Shown here piece after piece: positions 23,350-35,517 of a DNA stretch of 64,000 nt; position 1 is the first letter of the stretch, and each line of letters opens with the position of its first letter. The notes under the pieces were generated by a model. It ran no database searches. It was not told the origin of the DNA and saw only the letters and a list, made by a program, of their open reading frames with translations. The DNA is from Poecilobothrus nobilitatus. Taxonomy: Eukaryota; Arthropoda; Insecta; Diptera; Dolichopodidae. Location: the NCBI GenBank assembly GCA_947095535.1, contig OX352773.1, forward strand, positions 165,552,438 to 165,616,437. The letters are read 5' to 3'. The translations under genes were made by a program, and so were the position numbers.

Positions 23350-26300
23350 ATTTAATCTTATATGTAGCTTATGGATAGTATTTAAAATAAAGTTTGATAT
23401 ACGTAGACTTCTATAGATATTGTAGAGATATGAACATTAATTAATATTCTCATGTACTTAAGTAAAAGATAAAGATCTTAAGAGGTTTAAGGGGTCAGTA
23501 TCAGTTTTAAAAATTGTACATTTTTAGTTATTCTGTGTCTATTACGAGTATAAATAGAATTTTCTCTTATACCTAAACAAAAATCCTTTAAGCTTTATGA
23601 CTCCATGATTTTCATACTATGTGTATAAAGTCAAATGATGAAATGCACGAAAAAAAAATTCTGATTAAATTTCGTAAAAAAAGCAGAGCTAAAATTTTTT
23701 TTATCAATTAATTCTAATCAATAAAAAAATTTTTGTTTTAGGCAAAAATAAGACCTTCCGGAATAAATTATTGAGTAAAAAAGAAAAAAAAAATCTCATC
23801 CTGAATCAAAAACGAAAAATGAAAAAAAAAAAAGTTATATATAACATAGGAGCTAGTGATTTAGGAATTAAAAGCACTTTTTTTTATCTATAATATCAAA
23901 AACCTTAAGCTTATATTTACATATTTGATATCACTCTCAAAAAATTTTTTTTACTATGGAAAATCAATCGTTGAAATCAGTTAAAATGTTCTATAAGGTA
24001 AAGTTTTCATTTTTAACTGTATGAAAATAAAACGTTAGAACATCAAAATTGCATTTCTCTTTTATTTCTTTTTCCAAATTCTTTTATTTTTAATTCAATA
24101 GGTAAATTTAAAATAAAAAAAAAACAGTACTTTAGAATTTAAGAAAATGTACCTATTCATTGTAATTTTAAACCTATTGGCTGAAAATTGTAAAGATAAT
24201 AAAAACAATGATTTGTGATAGAATAAACACTCCCTTTAACGTCTTTATAAATTCTTACTTGAGAAAAAGAATTATTTATGAGTACCTAAAAGCACAATAA
24301 AAAAAAAAAAAAAATTTTCAATCCATTTTAGAGTTGAATTATTTAATGAAAAAAAAATAAATAAAAGAGTCTAACTAAACTCCTATATATAATATAATAT
24401 AATGGTACTCTTTTATTAACTTCCGGGCATATAAAGCAACAAGACTTCTTATACTCATAAATACTTTTAAGGATATAACCATCCATACATATCTCTATAT
24501 ACAATACAATATTATATGAAAATAACATATGGGTGACTAACGTTTGATAGGTACTTGACTTTAAAAAATGACTTTTAAATTTTGCATAAAATAACCCTTA
24601 AACATTAATGGTGGTCGATTTTACGTTAAAAACTATACTTTTCCTCGATGAAAAATATATGTTTCTTTTTCAAATAGATACAAACTCCTATAATACTAAT
24701 CATGAAAATACTTTTCGTCCTAGTTTTTATCGTATGAAGCTTAAACTAAAAAAGATAGAATGAACAATGAAACAGCAATAATTAATTTTTAAATTATTGG
24801 AGTAAAACTCGGCCCCCGAACTTCATATTGAAATTTTTTTAAAACTCTCCTGTACACATTATGTAAGGGTTTTCTACAGCTTTTCCATATCCTGTGCTAG
24901 TAATTTTATTTAATTGACTGTCGAGCAGTGTCTCGTGGCTTGTTTTTAATAGTGTGAGACCAATCATTTTCAAGCTTTTTTCCTTTTATTCCAACGGTTT
25001 CATGACCATTGAATTTCTTATCTATTTTCGTCTAAAGGTTAAATATAGTTTTTCTTATATAATTTATTTTTATTTTTTGCTTTTGCACTTAAATTTTCTT
25101 TCTTCTTTCATAAATATTAACTAACTAGGTTTGGTGTATATTTATGTACACCTAAATAAAAGTAGGGACAAAGCACTATCACAAGAGTTTTATGACATAA
25201 CAACAACAAAACAAAAAGAAAAGAAAATAAGAGGATAAATACATAAAATATCCTTTAATTCTTGAAAAATGTTTTTAAACAGCAAAATATTGTAAATGCA
25301 TATTTTTAATACATATACAACATAATATTGTATACAAATACATTTATTATATACAGTTATATGGGTTTAATTCTGTATTAAATATACGATAAAAAAAAAA
25401 ATGGAATACTTGAAAAAATAAACACAAAAAAAATTATACTTCTTGTTTATAAAAAACACCTTAACTCAATAGTTTCATTGGTTCGGTGTAATATCTTTAC
25501 TTGCATCTTTTTGCACCATTATGTATAAAATTTTCTTTAAGCTAAGAGGTTAAAATTCAGTTAGAAATATTTTTATGTTATAAAAAAGAATTTTAAAATT
25601 CATGGTTTTTCTTGTATCCTTCCTTCTTAAATGTTTTTATTAAATACTAAAACCAATAAAATGAATTTGTCCATTGGTTCTGCAATTTAGCAATTTTTTT
25701 ATTTATAGATATAATCCATTTTTGTACACCTAATTTTCTTTCATACAAAACATTTTTAATAGAAAATCAAAAACTTATTGAAAATCGATTAGAAACTAAT
25801 TAACTTCACCAACTATTCAAACTGCCCAAACCATAAAATTAAAAACTCTCACGAGATCAATACTAAGAATTTTATAAAATATTTATATTATGAATGTGTG
25901 TAACAACAATAAATTACTGACAAAAAAACAAAACCAAACATACAATTTTAATTTATTTTTAGAACTCACATATAAATATTTTTTAAACATAAGTGAAATA
26001 TAAAACTTTTTTGGTAATTTTTAAACAGTTTCGGATCCGAATATATTAATCCGGTATTAATCCGGATATATATAGGTACAAAATCGGAATTTATATTTTA
26101 ATTTATTTTGGAAACATTATAATTTTTGAAGATTATAATTTTTTCTTGTCACAGCTTTTGTCTATATAGTTCTGTAACAAGGTTTTATCTTTTTCCTAAT
26201 TATCTATACCAAAAAAATATTTTATCTTAGAGATAAAATAACCTTTTCTAAGATTAGGTAGGTACCTAGTTATTTGTTTTTCTCAGTTCCAAATTATCTG

Positions 26301-26429
26301 CCGCTTTGACATTTAGATGATTAGTTGGATAAATATCCTACTTTGAATTATAAGTATAATATTTTTTTAAAGAGGAAGACTAATTATAATACCGTTCGTT
26401 CTACTAGTGAAATATTTATTTTCTTTTTT
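23350..26429. other. AT-rich, nothing recognised
   Basis: No coding or repeat match found. Contains many A and T runs. TTTATCTTAGAGATAAAAT near 26220 is a small palindrome. Confidence 0.4.
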
Positions 26430-26900
26430 TTTCGAACGGAGGTGCGAATCTTCTAAAAACACCAAGAATACCCCTTTACAAATATCATATTTTTATTGAT
26501 TAAACCGACCTCCCTCCTTTAACCAATAAAATGGGATTAAACACCTTACTCCTAACACAGTATATTGGCTAGCGAATAGAAATAAGAAATGATAGAAAAG
26601 GAATTTGGAAAGTTTGAGTTGGGGAGTGATACTATAATTAGGAACAATGAATGCGTCTATTATTATTTACTATTTTGCTATTAGTGATGAAATAATTGAC
26701 GAAAAAAGAGTTATAACATGCAGTAGTATATAACACGTTCCTGTATGATTTAACAATTGAAGACACCTCTACTGAAGAAGCTTTTATTTTTAGTATTAGT
26801 ATTAATATTTGTTACATAGTCTAGACGAACAGTTACAACATGCAGAACAGAAATATTAGCTCCTTCCTACATAAGATAACCAAAGGCAAAGCTTTTCAGA
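26430..26900 (+). repeat. dispersed repeat family C, copy 1
   Basis: Follows a T run. It opens with GGTGCGAATCTTCTAAAAAC and CACCAAGAAT, continues with AATGGGATTAAAC, then CATGCAGTAGTATAT, CCTGTATG and TATTAGTATTAATAT. The same phrases in the same order occur at 33.5 kb (plus) and, inverted, at 56.2-56.7 kb. No terminal inverted repeats or protein are evident. Confidence 0.7.
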
Positions 26901-28039
26901 ATATTTTGGGATGAAGATGTTGATTATTTTAATAAAATAATATACAAAATATTTCAGCATAATTGACGCTTAGGTCTTTTGTAACTATTATTTGAATAAA
27001 AGAAGATTTTTTTAGAATCGAAAGTACCTATAACATGAAGAAGTTATTATTATTATTTTCGCAAATTTAAAATCATGACTTTCTGAAAATTTTCAATTAT
27101 TAAAAATAAGGAAAACAACATTTTTCTTAAAGGAGTTTTTTTTTTTTTTTTTTTTTAAACAACACAATAATTTATTACCCATAATATCTACAATTTTATT
27201 TAACAATACAAAATAATAAATAATTACCTTTATTCTATTTTATAAAAATTTCTACTAATACCATGTTTATTAAATAATTATTTAATTTTTTATTTTTTTT
27301 TTTTTTGAAAATGACTATTCATTCTAATTTTAGTAAACTTAAGAATGATCTAAATAAAAAATAAAAAAATGAAATATTAATAATTAAATAAATATTTGAA
27401 TTAAGTAAAGAAAAATTCTCATAAAATATTTTTTAAGCCAAAAACACAAAAGCAAAAAAAAAAAGTAATAAATAAAATAATTCCAATGGAAAAATAGAAA
27501 AGAAAGACCAATAAAAAGGAATCCATTTTAATGTTTAGTGCTTCGAAATCAATAATTTACATTTAAATTCTAGATTATTTGATTGTTTTATAAGAAAAAA
27601 AAAAAAAAAAGAAAAAATTATATAAATTATAATAATTTTCTTCTTTTTGTTTTTCAAAATTGACAAAAATTGAAAAAAAAACTAAAAGAAAGAGAAAGAA
27701 AAACCATAAAAGTATTAGCTGTAATTTTCTTTCTCCTTTCAAAAAAAAAAAAATCAGAGACAAAAAAATAAATCAAAATAAAAACTTTCCGTTTTCAAAC
27801 AAAATGAAAAAAAAAAGAAAATCGATTAGGAATAAATAATTACAGTTACGTGGAAAAAAACGTAAAAATAAAAATATTACCAAAATAACTGTACTTTTTG
27901 TTTTAGCATTTTTCAAAAGAAAAAAACTCCAAAAAATCCTTTTTGACTTTAATTTTTAGGCTAAAAATTAAAGTGAAAAACTGGAAGTGGTTATTCATTT
28001 CCACTGTAGGATATTATTTTATAAAATTTTCTTAGATGC
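26901..28039. other. AT-rich, homopolymer-laden
   Basis: Dense A and T runs (27128-27146, 27293-27306, 27596-27610) with no recognisable gene or element. Confidence 0.4.
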
Positions 28040-28365
28040 AGGGATACAATGGATATGTGGCAGTATGATCGTTTACAACAATCTGTTTGTTATGATGACA
28101 TCATATAGGTCTCATCATAGAGGAGGATCGCACTTTTAATGAGAATATCTATTCCCTTTTATCGAATTTTCTCCTCTTGACCAAGGATGACATCATAGAA
28201 CAGGATCATACTTTTAATCGGAATATTTATTTCTCTTAATCGGATTTTTTTCTCTTAATAAACTATTATCGAGATTTAGTTTGAAGATAATTAGTTCTAC
28301 CCGAGACCTTTTCTATGAAAGGTCGGTGTCTCAACCACTACTCCATTGGCTGGATAACTAAAATA
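28040..28365 (-). mobile_element. probable decayed tRNA-derived SINE
   Basis: On the minus strand, starting near 28360, an A-box-like AATGGAGTAGTGGTTGAGA is followed by CACCGACCTTTCAT, AAAGGTCTCGGG and a damaged B box GGTAGAAC. This is the typical order of a tRNA-related SINE head. The body after it contains two imperfect direct copies of a unit of roughly 75 bp with ATTAAAAGTRYGATCCT and TATGATG. There is no clear poly-A or target duplication. Different family from the 14.8-kb SINE. Confidence 0.55.
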
Positions 28366-29246
28366 TTAGTGTAACAAATTTATTTATTTTCAATTAAAAT
28401 TCTTGTTAATATTGAATTACTCAAAAATTTTTAAAGTTTGGGTTTTGTCTAGAGGCAATTTAACACTACATACCTATTGAAGACTTAAGTAATGTTGAAG
28501 ATCGAAATATCTCTTATATTAATTTGCAATGGGAAGCGTGGTTGTTTTATTTAAAATAACAATGAGTCTTTAAGCTAATGACTACCTACTTTGAGGAATT
28601 TCATATAGTCTACCAGTCCTCATGTACTGAAAAAATTGTCGACTCTCCGGTCTGACCTCTACACGTTCCTCTGAAAAAATGTCTTAGGTATGTTATTTTA
28701 GTTACTTAATTAATTTTTTTTTCGCTTAATAAATTCATAAAATAATTAACTAGGTATTAATAAAAAAAAATGAGTTTCATAACACTACTCGAATTATAAT
28801 AAACCATTTATTTATTGTGTTTTGTTTCTTATCAAACAAAATTATTGTAATATTGTGGTGGTGTCAGATTAAATATAACTTTTAATTCATCCGTAATGAA
28901 TCCTTCGTTTTTGTTTTTTTTTCGAACTCTTATTTTTCTTTTGTATGTGATTGATTTTTCTTTTAAAAATTAAATAATTAGTTTTACTATGAAATTAATT
29001 ATCTTTCATTGAATTAATTTATTATTGTATAAAAAAAAAGAGTAGGAAAAAAACTCAAACGAAAAATTATAATAAAAATTTCAAATTTAATAATATAGAA
29101 TTAGATTCCAGTAGGTATCAATTCACATTATTTAAATTTTTTTCAGGACACAATTTCCTTTCATTTACACCTGGTGCAATTTAAAAAGGATATTTAATTG
29201 AACACCTTTTTTTTTTACAATTATACGTTTTACTTTTCGTTTTTTT
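28366..29246. other. AT-rich, nothing recognised
   Basis: No feature supported; ends in T runs ahead of the DINE-like element. Confidence 0.4.
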
Positions 29247-29714
29247 TATACCCGTATGAACATATGTTCAAGGATATAATAAATGTGCCATTACGTTTAT
29301 GACACCTTAAAGGAACTAAGATAGAGATAGACTCAAGTGTATGGATCGGATTAGAATTGAATTCTTAGCCGATTAATCCACGTACGTCTGTCAATCAGTC
29401 CGTCCGCCCGAAACTCAAAAGCTAAAGGAACTAGAATTCTGATCGTAGGATTTTAGAATTCTAGGCAGATTTGAGTAGCTGTCATACTACTTCTTTCTTT
29501 ATGCGGAAATAACTCAATGTCTATTGAAGCTATAGGCATCTGAAACCTTGTATAACAACTCTAAAATTTACATAAATGTATTTGGGTAGGTACTTAATTA
29601 AGTAAAACATCTGAAATTTTGTAAAAGATGATCAAAGTTTTATGGAAACAGCATATATTATGTTCATACGGATATCCCAGAATTGACACAATCTACTCTA
29701 CTGCATTCGTCCAC
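29247..29714 (+). mobile_element. DINE-like element, family A (first of tandem pair)
   Basis: Begins with TATACCCGTATGAAC and its partner GTTCAAGGATATA, then the GTCCGTCCGCCC head. It ends with GTTCATACGGATATCCC, the 3' stem (GAATTGACACAATCT) and TGCATTCGTCCAC before a T run. The middle is shortened relative to the copy at 3.3 kb, and several substitutions mark it as older than the unit that follows. Confidence 0.75.
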
Positions 29715-30460
29715 TTTTTAATAAATTTGCCATTACGGTTACACCTTAAAGGAGTCGAGCTAGATATAGTGTCAAAGGTATGGATCGGCTCAGAATCGAA
29801 TTCTGAGTCGATTAAGCCATGTACGTCCGTCCGCCCGTCCGTCCTTCCGCACGATAACTCAAAAAATAAAGGAGCTAGGAGGCTGAAATTTTTTTTACGT
29901 CACTTTTACAAAATTGTTAGTTTTGCTATTTAAATCCAACATTTTCGGTCGGCGGGTTCGAGTAGCTGCCATACAACTTCTATCTTTATATAGAAATAAC
30001 TCAGTATTTATTCAAGCTAGGTTTCTGAAATTTTGCAAATGATGATCAAGTTTTATGGCAACAACTTCCGTAAAATTTGGTTGTGGTGGTGCGGCGGGTT
30101 CGGGTAGCTGCCATACAACTTATCCGTTTAAATGAGAATAACTCAGTGTTTATTGAAGCTAGGAACCTGAAATTTAGTAAAGAAGTGTCGAGTTACAGGC
30201 CAACAACTTTTGTAAAATTTGGTTGGCCCAGAGCAGCCGGTTCAGGCTTCTTGCACCTCTTGCAACTTAATGAAGCTACGCGCAATAGATTCGGGTAGCT
30301 GTCATACAACTCCACAATTTACATAAATATATCTCTGTAGTTCGGTACTACAACATCTGAATGTTTTTAAAAGATGATCAAGTTTTATAGAAACAGGATA
30401 TATTACGTTCATACGGGTATCCCAGAGTTGACACAGTCTACTCTACTGCACTCTTCCTCG
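29715..30460 (+). mobile_element. DINE-like element, family A (second of tandem pair)
   Basis: Directly follows the T run that ends the first unit, but starts inside the head at AATAAATTTGCCATTACG, so its own 5' hairpin is missing. It carries GTCCGTCCGCCCGTCCGTCC, the central GGTTCGGGTAGCTGCCATAC subrepeats, ACGGGTATC, the AGAGTTGAC/GTCTACTCT stem and the CTCG-TTTT end. It closely resembles the copies at 3.3 and 45 kb. ORFs at 29628 and 30077 are repeat sequence. Confidence 0.78.
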
Positions 30461-30928
30461 TTTTAAAATGGAATTAAAATTATTTTTTATTTTAATTAAT
30501 AGAATCAAAATTAAAATTTTATTTTCAATCAAAATAAAGATTCGTTTTCAATTTAATTAAAATTTTATACAAAAGATTAATTAAATTCTTAAAAAAAAAA
30601 ATCGCAATTACATTTCCAATAATAAATTCCAATTATAAAATTTTGTTTCATCAAAAAAAAAAAGAAAGTTATTTAATTAGAATAAAAGTGAAATTTGGTT
30701 CCCCACAATTAAACCTTTTAATTGGGGTTTTTATAATTCTAATTCGTAATTATTATCGATTTTTATATAAATCAAATTTATGAGATTGTTTCGCTTAGAT
30801 ATAATAAAGGATAAGCACATTTAGAGTTCAATATTTTTGTAATATTGAAATAAATGAAATATTATGTAATTCGTAAATGATTCGTATTACAATAGATTTA
30901 AATAACGTAGATCTCAAGATAAACAAAA
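30461..30928. other. AT-rich spacer
   Basis: Alternating AAATT and TTAAT phrases; no feature. Confidence 0.4.
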
Positions 30929-31175
30929 GATAAAAAAGTTAAGTTAAGTCAAATTAAAAAGATATTAAAATTTTTGAATTAGAACGCCTCAAATAAAATG
31001 TAGACATTGGTGTAAATGGAATAGCTTAAAAATACTCCATTGGTTTAGATAAAAAACCTTCAAGTTAAGTCCAGTTAAAAAATTATCAAGAATTTAAAAA
31101 CAGGGCACCGAAAATAAAATGAAGACACAATATGTAAGATGTAAATGTCATAAATCTGAAGTTAAACAACAGATA
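30929..31175. repeat. tandem repeat of about 120 bp, left part
   Basis: GATAAAAAA recurs at 30929, 31048 and 31172. Between them the units share AAGTTAAGTC, then CACCGAAAATAAAAT or CCTCAAATAAAAT, then GTAGACA or GAAGACA. The third unit is cut by the element that starts near 31176. Confidence 0.6.
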
Positions 31176-32514
31176 AAAAATGCACACGTAAAGTATAGGG
31201 TATATTGTTTAAATATTATTGTTAACTTTGATATGGTGTTTGTAACCACCAAAAGGAAGCGAGTTAGATATGGACGTGTATATATATTCTGAATCAGGAT
31301 CACCTCCTGAGTCGATTTAACGATGTCCGTCCGTCCGTTCGCACGATAACTCAAAAACTGATAAAGCTATCTTGATGAAATTTATATAGTAGGTTACTAA
31401 TTACGAAAGGAAGGTTAAGTTCGAATCTGGACAAAATCGGTCCATGGGTTCGGATTCTGGAAGCTTCCGAATGATTCTGGAGCAAACGAGATTATCTCCA
31501 AAACCAACAAAGATAGAATCTTTAAATTTTGTACAATGATGTTCCTTCCCATTCGATTTATGTCTCTGAAATTTAAGAGGATTTGGTCAATGGGTTTGGA
31601 TTTTGGAAACTTCCGAACGAGCACCAGAGCAAATGAGATTATCCCCAAAACCAATAAAGATATAACCTTCAAATTTGACAGAGTGGTGTTCTTTCATGTT
31701 TAATTTAAGTCTCTAAAATTTGAGAGGATTTGGTCCATGGGTTTGGATTTTGGAAGCTTCCGAACGAGCACTAGAGCAAATGAGATTATCTCCAAAACCA
31801 ATAAAGATATAACCTTCAAATTTGACAGAGTGGTGTTCTTTCATGTTTTATTTATGTCTCTAAAATTTAAGAGGATTTGGTCCATGGGTTTGGATTTTGG
31901 AAGCTTCCGAACGACCACCAGAGCAAATGAGATTATCTCCAAAACCAACTAAGATATAACCTTCAAATTTGGCAGAGTGGTGTTTTTTCATGTTTGATTT
32001 TTGTCTCTGAAATTTAAGAGGATTTGGGCCATAGATTCAAAATTGAAAGGATTTGGATTTTGGAAGTTTCCGAACGAGCCGTTGAGCAAACCATTATATC
32101 TCCAAAACCAATAAAGATAGAACTTTATATTTGGTGTAAGAGCGGATTTTAGAAGCCTCCGAATTAGATCAATAAAGGTTGAACCTTTAAATTGGTACAA
32201 AAGTGTTCCGTAATGTTTCCTCTATCGCCCTGAAATTTAAGATGAATTGGAGTGGCAATTCGGGTAGTTGACACACGCCTCCCAAGTCCTAACAAGCATA
32301 TCTTCGAAATTAATAAAGATAGAAACTTGACATTTTGTACAAGGCTGTTAAAGCAAGCGTTTTTTACATTCTACAATTTCGAGTTGAGTAAGGAAGAAAA
32401 GGGAGGCTGTTCAAGCAGCTGCCAAAAGACTTATGGGTTTTTAATTTACTCCGAATTATTCAGGCATATGATATTAATAAGTCGGTTACATCGAGTTGCT
32501 GTTACATTTACTTG
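31176..32514 (+). mobile_element. DINE-like element, family B, with 147-bp repeats
   Basis: The head, missing the outermost bases, reads AAAGTATAGGGTATA, AAGGAAGCGAGTTAG, AATCAGGATCACCTCCTGAG, TCGATTT and GTCCGTCCGTTCG. This is close to Drosophila INE-1. The middle has about five copies of a unit whose GGAARCTTCC palindrome recurs at 31461, 31607, 31754, 31901 and 32064 (146, 147, 147, 163 bp). The 3' end has TAAGTCG-GTTACAT-CGAGTTG, then 16 bases ending CTTG before TTTT. The same element in opposite orientation occupies 61.1-63.6 kb. ORFs inside (31415, 31737, 31988) are by-products of the repeat. Confidence 0.8.
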
Positions 32515-32690
32515 TTTTAAATATAAATTTTCTCAAGTTAAAAATATATTCTAAATTATTTGAATACAAGACACCGAAAAGAAAATCCTGAGGATTAAAC
32601 TTTTGGTGTATTTCAAAAATCTCTTGAAAAATTTTAAGTTTGAATGATTTTAAATAGTTTAGAAACTCTAAAACCGACTTGAGGCGCCTT
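32515..32690. repeat. tandem repeat of about 120 bp, right part
   Basis: Immediately after the element end, TCAAGTTAAAAATATATTC and GACACCGAAAAGAAAAT resume the pattern of the units at 30929-31175. The element therefore appears to have landed inside a pre-existing tandem repeat. Confidence 0.5.
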
Positions 32691-33511
32691 TAATTTATGT
32701 ATACCCCTTACCTGGAATTATTAAGTAAAAATTATTTTCACCTATAATCATGATGCCGATAACAATATATTTTTGATAATCATTTTATACTATAAATAAA
32801 TATTTTTAATACAAAATTCGTATTAGAGATTGTGCGGGGATGAAATAAAATTATCTTTTCACATTTCTACGAATAGAGATCCAAATTATAATCATATTAA
32901 TTTTCTTATTTAAATGATAATAATAAAGTAGATAATAAATAAATTGTTTATTGCACAATAATATATTTTTCCGATCAAATTATTTAATAAAATTTATCTC
33001 CATAGTATTGTTTTCATATCACAGAAACGAAAAGAAAATTTTCATTGGTTCAGATATAATAAAATGACCTGTTGTCGTTGAACGTTAAACTAATTCAAAA
33101 CTTATTATAAAGTTAATTATAAAATTGATGTAAACAAATAAATAAATTTATAATATGTAATATAAATATTATAATACATATATTGAAATAGATATAATAA
33201 TAATTAAAAATTTGGAAAAACACCTGTGGCATATTTTCTTCTTGTGAAAATTTTATGTTATGTCTACTTTAAATTATACAAATGAAAGTTTATTCATATT
33301 TTTTATATTTTAATTGATTTTTGCAAATATATTATTAGTTGGAGAAAAAAAAAAAAATTTATTTACTTATTACTTTATTTAAAGTCCCGTTACCCGTCAA
33401 ATTAAATTAAATTCTAAATATGTTTTTCCTTTCATTAGACTTTTTAATCGGGATTTTAAAAAATTTCATTATTATTTTATACACAAGTAATTTTTTCAAG
33501 CTTTTATTAAT
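32691..33511. other. AT-rich, nothing recognised
   Basis: No feature supported. Confidence 0.4.
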
Positions 33512-34110
33512 TTTTTTCTTTCCTTAGGAAGGGGCGAATCTTCTAAAGTTACTAAGAATAATCCCTTGATATAATGGAATTAATCCGCTAAGTCCTAAAT
33601 CATTATATTGGCAAGAGAGTAGGAATAAAAAAAGTTAGCAAAAGGATAACGAAACTTTTAATCGGGAAGTCGGACTGTAAGGGAATAATTATTACTATTT
33701 TGATTTCATCGATAAAGTCATCAACATTTACAACATGCAGTAGTAATTATATCTGCATGAGGTTATAATTGAAGGTAGATCCACTGCCAGTGCAGCAGCT
33801 ATAATTATTAATATTAGCATTATTTATTATTATTATTACTATCGGTGGCTTACAACATGCAGTAGTATATTCTATATAGCACCTTCCAGCATGAGTTAAT
33901 AATTAAAGGCCCATATCACTTTGGCAGCTATTATTAGTATTATTGTTAATGTTATTTATTACTATTAAATTATTGCTATTATTACTATTGCGGCAGGCAG
34001 AGATAATACCATCAGTGGGTTACAACAAAGTGTAATATGTAACACTTTCCTACACGAGGTAACCAATGGTAACTCCACTCCAATTATTGATATTATTATT
34101 ATTACGATAT
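33512..34110 (+). repeat. dispersed repeat family C, copy 2
   Basis: Opens after a T run with GGGGCGAATCTTCTAAA and ACTAAGAAT. It then has at least three subrepeats starting at CAACATGCAGTAGTA (33731), CAACATGCAGTAGTATAT (33853) and CAACAAAGTGTAATATG (34023). Each is followed by CATGAG or CACGAG, AATTRAAGG and an ATT-rich microsatellite. Spacings are 122 and 170 bp, the difference lying in the microsatellite. Confidence 0.72.
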
Positions 34111-35427
34111 AAAAATACTACTTATTTTTTTATATGTCGTAACCTGGGTTTTAACCTATAAGACTCTTCTATTGAAAGTTTGGTGACTTATAATCTTTTA
34201 TGACTATAAATCTTTTATGACAGATAATTTCTGAAAGAAAGCTATAGCTTTTGAATGAATTTTTATTGAGAATTCTGATAGTATTTTGAGAAATTATAAA
34301 GATCTTTTGAGATTGGCATAGCAATATGTTTCCAAAGTATATTAAAAATATCACGTAATGATGAAAGTCAATTGGCATTCTCATTGTTGGAAAGAATAAA
34401 ATATTAAATGGTTATATTATCGAAAATTAAATGTCAGTTTGTGTTATAAATTTAAATTTTCCAAACTTAATAAAAACCGTGTCTGCACCAACCAAATGAT
34501 TTTTTTTCTAGATGTCTTTTCTTACTAAAAATCTTAAATTTCCTAATTACGAGTATAGGTAATATTTCAAAATGAAAATGTTGATATTATAAAATTTCAA
34601 ACCAACAACTATTTAAGGTAAAATTAAAGAAGACAGAAAAAAAAATCTTATAGTAAATTATTTTTTTAATTTCGCTTTACATTTTGTAGATACGTATAAG
34701 TTTCATCAGTTGCATAAGTTTTAAAGTGTTTAAAATGCAAAAAATTTTCAAAAAAATTAACACAAGTAGACAATATTATAATAATATTGTGTATATATGT
34801 ATATAAATAGGTACATAAAAAAAAATTTTATTTAATTAACTTTAAATAAGTAACTCAGGAATTTAAATGAACTAAAAATGAGATAATTAAATTATATTCG
34901 TATATAGTTAACCTATAAGTATACACATAAGTATATATTTATTTATTTTAATAAATCAAATTAAAATTTTCGATATTATATGTATAGGTATTAATATAAT
35001 TATAAAAAAAATCATAGTTATTAAATAGATACATTATACATAATATATTTAACATAGTAATTAATAATTTAAAAATGAAACAAAAAACAAAAGAGGAAAT
35101 AAAAATCTGAAGATTGATTACCTATTCAAAATTATTATTATTTTACTTTTTTGTTTTTCTATTCCTTAAAAGGAAGCATATATAGAGCATCCACTTAATC
35201 ACTTATTGTTGAAATTAGACCAAAAATTAAATTTTTAAAGCATTATTTTAACTAATCAGTTGATTACTCGAGTGTAACCAATGAACCTATTATTACCTAT
35301 ATTATTTACAGGTGAAATTCATCTAAAAATAACTCATGGATTAAAATATTAAAATGGTTACATGCATTTTCATTCAAAATGTTATTCATATTATTTTCTT
35401 TGCAATACAATTTTTGTTTTTTTTTTA
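34111..35427. other. AT-rich, nothing recognised
   Basis: No element or gene seen; includes a short minus ORF (34169-34384) without recognisable motifs. Confidence 0.4.
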
Positions 35428-35517
35428 CTTACGACGGTCGGTAGTAAACTTCAAAAGTCACTCAGAAGAATTACATATGATTCTTTCAGATAGTGTTGGA
35501 CTTTAACCAACCAAAAT
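35428..35517 (-). repeat. dispersed repeat D, copy 1
   Basis: On the minus strand this reads TTTTGGTTGGTTAAAGTCC, AACACTA, then GAGTGACTTTTGAAG and CTACCGACC. It matches 50308-50400 over about 90 bp, including a block of some 25 identical bases. Confidence 0.65.
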
